Below, piece after piece: positions 5,123-7,037 of a stretch of 7,037 nucleotides of DNA. A program made the position numbers and the translations under genes. The DNA comes from Akkermansia muciniphila. GTDB lineage: Bacteria; Verrucomicrobiota; Verrucomicrobiia; Limisphaerales; SXTU01. The first letter of the stretch is position 1. Each line of letters opens with the position of its first letter. Location: NCBI GenBank assembly GCA_945872195.1, contig CAMBZO010000137.1, positions 1-7,037 of the forward strand, written 5' to 3'. The notes beneath the pieces were generated by a model, which was not told where the DNA came from, did not search any database, and saw only the letters and a list, made by a program, of their open reading frames with translations.

Positions 5123-5136
5123 CGCGGACGTCCGCG
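5123..5136. repeat. 14-bp perfect palindrome behind the distal DUF1080 gene
   Basis: CGCGGACGTCCGCG is its own reverse complement. It starts 5 bp after the stop codon of the DUF1080 gene and 28 bp before the GTG of the transglutaminase-like gene. It is flanked by GGCTACG (5114-5120) and ends in CCGCGCTCC (5132-5140); both modules recur at 6722-6739. No T-tract follows on the minus strand. It may work as a transcript end or RNA-stabilising structure, or be a dispersed repeat. Confidence 0.5.
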
Positions 5137-5141
5137 CTCCA

Positions 5142-5783
5142 TCAATCCAACCGCTTGATGCTGATGTTGCGGAAGGCGACGGGGTCGCTGTGGCCGGCGA
5201 AGCCGAAGAAGCCCTTCGTGCGCGCGAGGCCGGGATGCTTGGACTTCGCCATGAAGGTCTCGGGGTCCACCTTGCTCAGGTCGGTGTCGAGGATGACTTC
5301 GCCGTTCAGCACGACCTTGATGGTCATGCCTTTCACGGTGACTTCCTGGGAATTCCATTCGCCCACGGGCTTCTGCGCGCCGCGCTTGGCGGCAGCCATG
5401 CCGTAGGCGGAACCGTGATACTGCCGGGGGTCGAGTTTCGCGTATTTGGGGGCGGCGTCGTCCAGCACTTGCAGTTCACACATGCCAACGTAGGCGGTGT
5501 CGCCCTGCCCGGGATAGCGGATGGCAAGACCGTTGTTGCCACCGGCGGGGACCTTGAACTCCAAGCGCACCACGAAGTCGCCGTATTCCTCCTTGGTGTG
5601 AATCGTGCCGCCCTTGCCCTTCTTGCAGACAATCGCGCCGTCCACGACCTCGTAGTTTTCAATGGGGCCAACCCAGCCCTCGAGGTCCTTGCCGTTGAAG
5701 AGCGACTTGAAGCCGTCCTTGTCGGCGGCAGTGAGAGTGAAGGCGCAGGCGGTGACGGCGAGGAGGGTGGTGAGAAGTTTCAT
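5142..5783 (-). CDS. Secreted DUF1080 protein (3-keto-disaccharide hydrolase family, PF06439 type), short form
   Basis: A 213-residue protein with a signal peptide (MKLLTTLLAVTACAFTLTA, cut near residue 19-20). The family opening GFKSLFNGKDLEGW is at 24-37. A jelly-roll (LamG-like) domain follows, with YGDFVVRLEFKVP (67-79), GGNNGLAIRYPG (81-92), CELQVLDD (102-109) and GEWNSQEVTVKG (141-152), and the typical end GFFGFAGHSDPVAFRNISIKRL. It covers the whole domain and nothing more. Family members from Bacteroides have been linked to cleavage of 3-keto-glycosides after sugar oxidation; here the activity is inferred from family only. It lies 55 bp downstream of a second DUF1080 gene on the same strand, but a terminator-like hairpin separates them. 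The ATG is preceded by a run of C and no Shine-Dalgarno sequence. Confidence 0.92.
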   Translation of the reverse strand: MKLLTTLLAVTACAFTLTAADKDGFKSLFNGKDLEGWVGPIENYEVVDGAIVCKKGKGGTIHTKEEYGDFVVRLEFKVPAGGNNGLAIRYPGQGDTAYVGMCELQVLDDAAPKYAKLDPRQYHGSAYGMAAAKRGAQKPVGEWNSQEVTVKGMTIKVVLNGEVILDTDLSKVDPETFMAKSKHPGLARTKGFFGFAGHSDPVAFRNISIKRLD

Positions 5784-5803
5784 GGGGGATTAGAATTAAG
5801 AGC

Positions 5804-5835
5804 AAAAGGGGCGGTAGAAAGATTCTCCGCCCTTT
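5804..5835 (-). terminator. Candidate intrinsic terminator between the two DUF1080 genes
   Basis: Starting 3 nt after the stop of the upstream DUF1080 gene, minus-strand RNA can fold AAAGGGCGG (5835-5827) and AGAA (5826-5823) against their complements (5816-5819, 5809-5814 and 5805-5807). The triloop is at 5820-5822 and there are single-base bulges at 5815 and 5808. The arm ends in TTTT (5807-5804), followed by GCTCTT. It is the best terminator-like structure in the window and may separate or attenuate the two DUF1080 genes. Confidence 0.55.
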
Positions 5836-5838
5836 AAG

Positions 5839-6594
5839 TTACTTGCTGAGCTCCTTGACGAAGACGTTGCGCCAGCGGATTTCGCCGCCGTGGGTCTGGA
5901 GCTGGATGGGGCCTTTCTCGGGCACGCCGACCTTGCGGTCGTAGTAGTTCTCCAGCTTGGCGTTCTCCACGACGAGCTTCTCGTTGAGCCAGATGGTGAC
6001 GTTCTCGCCCTGCATGATGATGCGGAACTTGTTCCACTCGCCGAAGGGCTTGTCGGCCAGCACCAGCGGGTCTTTGCCGGGCGCACCGGGCGAGTTGTTC
6101 CAAAGACCGCCGGAGCCTTTATTAGCGCCGAGCTTGAACTTCGATTCCTCCGTGTAGTCCCAAATCTGCACCTGCGGCACGCCGCGCAGGTAGATGCCGC
6201 TGTCAGCTTTCGCAACCGTCTTGTATTCGAGCAGGAGTTCGAAGTCGCCGTAGTCCTTCTCCGTCGTCGCGTAAGCGCCGAAGCCATCGTTCACCAAGTC
6301 ATCGCCCTCGACATACCAGTGGGCCTTGCCGGTCTTGCCCAACTCCATCATGCCGCCCTTCTGGTCGGCAGCGGTCCACTTCTTGATTTGCTCGGCGCGC
6401 AGCTCCGGCGTCATGGCGAGGAGCTTGCGATGATCGAAGGTGCTCCCTCCGCGCCAGCCCTTCAGGTCTTTCCCATTGAAGAGAGCGGTGAAGCCGGCCG
6501 GTGGCTGGGCGGCCTGCGTGCTGACGCTCAAGGCCAGCGAGGCGAAAGCGGTGGCAACAAGCAGGCGGAACAAACGAGGCGATGTGTTTTGCAT
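5839..6594 (-). CDS. Secreted DUF1080 protein (3-keto-disaccharide hydrolase family, PF06439 type), long form
   Basis: A 251-residue protein with a signal peptide (MQNTSPRLFRLLVATAFASL...STQA, cut near residue 28). The family opening GFTALFNGKDLKGW is at 34-47. Unlike its neighbour, it then has an inserted, probably helical stretch of about 45 residues (HRKLLAMTPELRAEQIKKW, 55-73, and following) before the strand with HWYVEGDDLVNDG. Further marks are YGDFELLLEYKT (115-126), DSGIYLRGVPQVQIWDY (131-147), GGLWNNSPGAPGKDPL, FGEWNKFRIIMQGENVTIWLN (184-204) and KGPIQLQTHGGEIRWRNVFVKEL. This is the form often encoded near DUF1501 and oxidoreductase genes in planctomycetes and verrucomicrobia. A role in periplasmic or extracellular handling of oxidised sugars is inferred from the family. 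It follows the DUF1501 gene after about 140 bp, and a candidate promoter of its own lies in that gap. Confidence 0.93.
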   Translation of the reverse strand: MQNTSPRLFRLLVATAFASLALSVSTQAAQPPAGFTALFNGKDLKGWRGGSTFDHRKLLAMTPELRAEQIKKWTAADQKGGMMELGKTGKAHWYVEGDDLVNDGFGAYATTEKDYGDFELLLEYKTVAKADSGIYLRGVPQVQIWDYTEESKFKLGANKGSGGLWNNSPGAPGKDPLVLADKPFGEWNKFRIIMQGENVTIWLNEKLVVENAKLENYYDRKVGVPEKGPIQLQTHGGEIRWRNVFVKELSK

Positions 6595-6605
6595 ATGGTG
6601 CGGTG

Positions 6606-6634
6606 TTGTTAAACGAGTCTTGCCCGATGGTCAA
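6606..6634 (-). promoter_or_regulatory. Candidate sigma70-like promoter for the long-form DUF1080 gene
   Basis: On the minus strand TTGACC (6634 to 6629, 5 of 6 to TTGACA) is followed after 17 bp by TAACAA (6611 to 6606, 3 of 6 to TATAAT). Transcription would start only a few bases before the ATG at 6594, a very short leader, as for the MBL gene. Confidence 0.33.
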
Positions 6635-6720
6635 TCAAGGCGTTGAAAAACGACGGGGCGATGTGCCTTTGGATTCACAACCAGATAGCCATGCCGGAAG
6701 CCACAATGCGCATGTGGGCG

Positions 6721-6735
6721 GCCGCGCTCCGCGGC
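6721..6735. other. Hairpin at the stop codon of the DUF1501 gene
   Basis: GCCGCG (6721-6726), triloop CTC, CGCGGC (6730-6735). The stem reaches the last base of the DUF1501 stop codon (6735-6737). It shares CCGCGCTCC and GGCTACG with the palindromic region at 5114-5140. There is no T-tract on the minus strand. Confidence 0.45.
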
Positions 6736-7037
6736 TACGCCAGCAATTTCTGAATCAGCTCTCCATGCACGTCCGTGAGCCGGTAGTCGCGGCCTTGGAA
6801 GCGGAACGTGAGCTTCAAATGGTCGAGGCCCAGCAGATGAAGAATCGTCGCGTGCAAGTCATGGACATGGCAGCGGTCCTGCGCCGGACCGAAGCCGAGT
6901 TCATCCGTCTCGCCGATGGTTTGGCCACCCTTCACACCGCCGCCGGCGAACCACATGGTGAACGCATCAATGTGATGATTGCGCCCGGTCTTGTCGCGGT
7001 TCTCGCCCATCGGCGTCCGACCGAACTCGCCGCCCCA
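6735..7037 (-). CDS. DUF1501 family protein, C-terminal fragment
   Basis: The last 100 residues are visible; the gene begins beyond the right edge and enters with WGGEFGRTPMGEN. Characteristic DUF1501 features are GEFGRTP, the His pair in GRNHH, FTMWFAGGGVKGGQTIGETDE, and CHVHDLHATILHLLGLDH, ending in TDVHGELIQKLLA before TAG. The family is related to sulfatases and alkaline phosphatases (PF07394 type), is abundant in Planctomycetota and Verrucomicrobiota, and usually carries a Tat-type signal at its unseen N-terminus. It is often encoded with a DUF1549/DUF1553 cytochrome-like protein, which would be expected upstream, outside the window. It is followed on the same strand by two DUF1080 genes, which fits a carbohydrate-processing region. 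The catalytic role is not established for most members. Confidence 0.95.
   Translation of the reverse strand, partial: WGGEFGRTPMGENRDKTGRNHHIDAFTMWFAGGGVKGGQTIGETDELGFGPAQDRCHVHDLHATILHLLGLDHLKLTFRFQGRDYRLTDVHGELIQKLLA

Noticed and set aside
4255..5406. Open reading frame of 383 codons on the plus strand
   Set aside because: It lies antisense to the transglutaminase-like gene and the end of the short DUF1080 gene and has no motif of its own.

Overview
The window looks like a chromosomal segment of a GC-rich bacterium of the Planctomycetota-Verrucomicrobiota group, most likely Verrucomicrobiota. The evidence is the combination of a DUF1501 protein, two tandem secreted DUF1080 proteins, a prepilin-type protein whose N-terminus continues into a lysine/alanine-rich stretch, a secreted Fes-like esterase, and start codons without Shine-Dalgarno sequences. 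The assignment rests on gene content only; there is no rRNA or other phylogenetic marker.

Left part (1-1558, all minus strand): the N-terminal 60 codons of a prepilin-like protein running off the left edge, a small proline-rich lipoprotein, and a secreted alpha/beta-hydrolase esterase. A 242-bp divergent intergenic region (1559-1800) holds a long imperfect hairpin (1663-1752) and a candidate promoter placed so close to the next start codon that the transcript could be leaderless.

Middle (1801-2913, plus strand): a metallo-beta-lactamase-fold hydrolase with an N-terminal XRE-like helix-turn-helix region, then a small FmdB-type zinc-ribbon protein. These converge on the minus-strand genes, with a short perfect hairpin (2923-2941) between them.

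Right part (2986-7037, all minus strand; transcription order is right to left): the C-terminal end of a DUF1501 protein, two DUF1080 (3-keto-disaccharide hydrolase family) secreted proteins, a membrane transglutaminase-like protein, and biotin synthase bioB. The DUF1501/DUF1080 genes fit a secreted carbohydrate-processing module. The bioB gene appears to stand alone, with no other biotin genes in view. Hairpins lie directly behind several stop codons in this part, so the same-strand genes may not form one long operon.

Most interesting points: (1) the biotin synthase lacks two of the three cysteines that hold the sacrificial 2Fe-2S cluster in the E. coli enzyme; (2) the XRE-like/MBL fusion; (3) the 90-nt hairpin whose non-Watson-Crick pairs are, apart from one internal mismatch, all G-U in plus-strand RNA; (4) none of the nine visible start codons has a Shine-Dalgarno sequence and five have CC directly before the ATG; (5) a set of small intergenic hairpins, two of them built from the same short sequence modules. 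No tRNA, rRNA, CRISPR array, insertion sequence or phage gene was seen. No stretch longer than 300 bases lacks a gene.
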